Below are positions 62,971 to 64,000 of a DNA stretch of 64,000 nt, one piece after another. A program made the translations under genes and the position numbers. The notes under the pieces were generated by a model. That model made no database searches and had not been told where the DNA came from. It saw only the letters and a program-made list of their open reading frames with translations. Every line of letters starts with the position of its first letter. Within the stretch, counting starts at the first letter, position 1. Source of the stretch: Clarkia xantiana subsp. parviflora (lineage: Eukaryota; Streptophyta; Magnoliopsida; Myrtales; Onagraceae); the NCBI GenBank assembly GCA_036873135.1, contig JAPTYO010000005.1, forward strand, positions 13,742,166-13,806,165, in the 5' to 3' direction.

Positions 62971-64000
62971 ATGCAGTTAAATTAAATAAGAGGATATGGG
63001 AAGGATATGAGTGTGGGGGGTTGATACCCCTTGCTTCCTTGGTAATGTAGCTGTCTTCCTCCAGTAGTCTGTGTGTATTCCTTCCACTTGAGGAATATAA
63101 GGTCGCATCCTTGCAAGGCGGACTAGGTGGAGATGTATCCTTCATGTATGCTATGTGTGATCTCACTCCACTATGTCTCTCCATGAGACTTCCCATTGTA
63201 GTAGCTATGTACTAACATGGTATGGTACTCTATGAGTCCCCTGTTCAAATTCTTGTCTTTTCGACTGCTCCCCTGTCCTAGGGGGATGTGTGCCAAGGGT
63301 TGTAATGCATGAGGGGTTTGGACCTGTCGTGCTGTATCATGGGTAGGTGGTTGCCTTGTTGTGTTGTTGGGACTATGTCCCTCTCTTTTAGCTTTCCTTG
63401 ATATGTCCCTTAGTCATGTCTGTAGTGATACGGACTGTATGTGTACATTGCCAGGGTGGATGTTGGAACTCCTATATCCTTGTTGGTCTGGCGTGTATGT
63501 CCTCCCTTAATGCGGTGTATGTCCCTGTTGGGGTACTTGGTTGAATCCATGCCTCCTTGGAGGTCTTACCTGTCTATCTGCCCCTAGAGGGGTGTATGCC
63601 CTGGCATCCTACTGTGTCTGTTGCTGCCTTGGAGGCACAGACTGCTGCCTTCCCCCTGGGGGTGGCCTTTGGTTGTCTCTCCTTTGTTCTCCTCGTTGCC
63701 CTGTTCGAGGGTGCGAGTGGCGTTCTTACGTTTGAATTTGCTCCTCTTCATGAGCTTCTTCTCCTTCCTGTCGGTGTTGCCTTTCCTGTCTATTCCTTAG
63801 GGTCTCTCTGTAAGCTAGTACCTCGTCCGAGGCGCTCATCAGCCCTGGAGTCACTGTATGTGCTCCCTGTGTGTATGCCGGCCTTGTGTTGGTTGTGTGG
63901 GCACGATTGTCGTTCCTTTGAGTCAGTATTCCATATGGGTACCCTTGAGGTTGTACCTCATAGTGGTATCCCTGTGGAGGTGTCGTGTATTGGGATGGCA
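62971..64000 (-). pseudogene. Degenerate Gln/Pro-rich frame, gypsy internal
   Basis: On the minus strand, one frame near the window end reads Gln/Pro/Gly/Tyr-rich repeats (TPPQGYHYEVQPQGYPYG) followed by a charged stretch (SDEVLAYRETLRNRQERQHR), then several stops further left. The composition resembles linker parts of gypsy gag proteins, but I see no capsid core or zinc knuckle. It is cut by the window edge. Confidence is low. Confidence 0.3.

Larger units (their letters stand above)
55883..64000 (-). mobile_element. LTR retrotransposon (gypsy, Tat-like), 3' part; runs off window
   Basis: A complete LTR (55883-56879) lies in minus orientation, followed to the right by a polypurine tract and >7 kb of internal DNA, so this is the 3' part of a minus-strand element entering from beyond 64000. 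No integrase, RT, protease or zinc-knuckle gag was recognised in either strand up to 64000. The very long 3' region with tandem repeats and an antisense frame fits Tat/Ogre-type gypsy elements, but family assignment rests on LTR and PPT features only. Confidence 0.65.

Overview
The window looks like nuclear DNA of a flowering plant, most likely a eudicot. It has one spliced cell-wall gene, an extensin with an embedded Pollen Ole e 1-type domain, in a sea of nested and decayed plant transposable elements: Ty1/copia and Ty3/gypsy LTR elements, hAT-like, Helitron-like and Mutator-like DNA elements, a TRIM-like remnant and a LINE tail. I see no rRNA, tRNA, CRISPR array or operon. Apart from the extensin, every recognisable protein is a transposon protein and nearly all are broken.

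The dominant architecture is duplication. Bases 1-18780 recur almost base for base, in direct orientation, at 37104-55885 (offset 37.07-37.12 kb). By eye they differ by scattered substitutions and a few small indels, mostly in microsatellites. The left end of copy A is the window edge, and the right end of copy B is an LTR-retrotransposon insertion, so neither true end of the duplication is seen. The simplest model is a recent tandem array with a unit of about 37.1 kb; a haplotype or assembly duplication is the main alternative. An older, smaller duplication involves the extensin 3' flank. The flank at about 32090-36790 is paralogous to 1945-4382 (copy A) and 39048-41481 (copy B), which have a truncated copia fragment where the extensin body should be.

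Layout. 1-1950: 3' half of a copia element (minus strand). 1945-4382: extensin 3'-flank paralogue carrying a 750-bp hAT-like insertion. 4383-9759: complete but pol-less copia-type LTR element (minus strand, TSD gtgcg). 9765-10287: spacer with hairpin. 10288 to about 15170: related element in the opposite orientation (5' LTR, PBS, internal region, no 3' LTR). 15191-17735: two further partial copia-type pieces. 17742-18577: decayed copia RT/RNase H (plus strand). 19083-19650: TRIM-like remnant. 19742-26040: Tat-lineage-like gypsy element, degraded, with truncated 3' LTR. 26041-26275: LINE 3' tail. 26276-29039: ~0.9-kb tandem duplication, one copy with a MITE-like insertion. 29569-32120: extensin gene. 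32996-36020: Helitron-like insertion, itself hit by a Mutator-like fold-back element (34894-35965, 9-bp TSD). 36791-55885: second copy of the copia/hAT/LTR nest. 55883-64000: 3' LTR and internal region of a minus-strand gypsy element with three kinds of short tandem repeat and a candidate antisense ORF.

The insertions give a relative history: copia insertion beside an extensin 3' end; local tandem duplication with one breakpoint inside copia RT; then the hAT-like insertion in one paralogue and the Helitron-like plus Mutator-like insertions in the other; then the ~37-kb duplication; then the gypsy insertion at 55883. No novel protein system is evident. The strongest leads are this layered duplication history, the paired cysteine loss in the extensin Ole e 1 domain, the 34-bp-phased palindrome array inside an LTR, and the 13-unit hairpin minisatellite near 60.1-60.9 kb.
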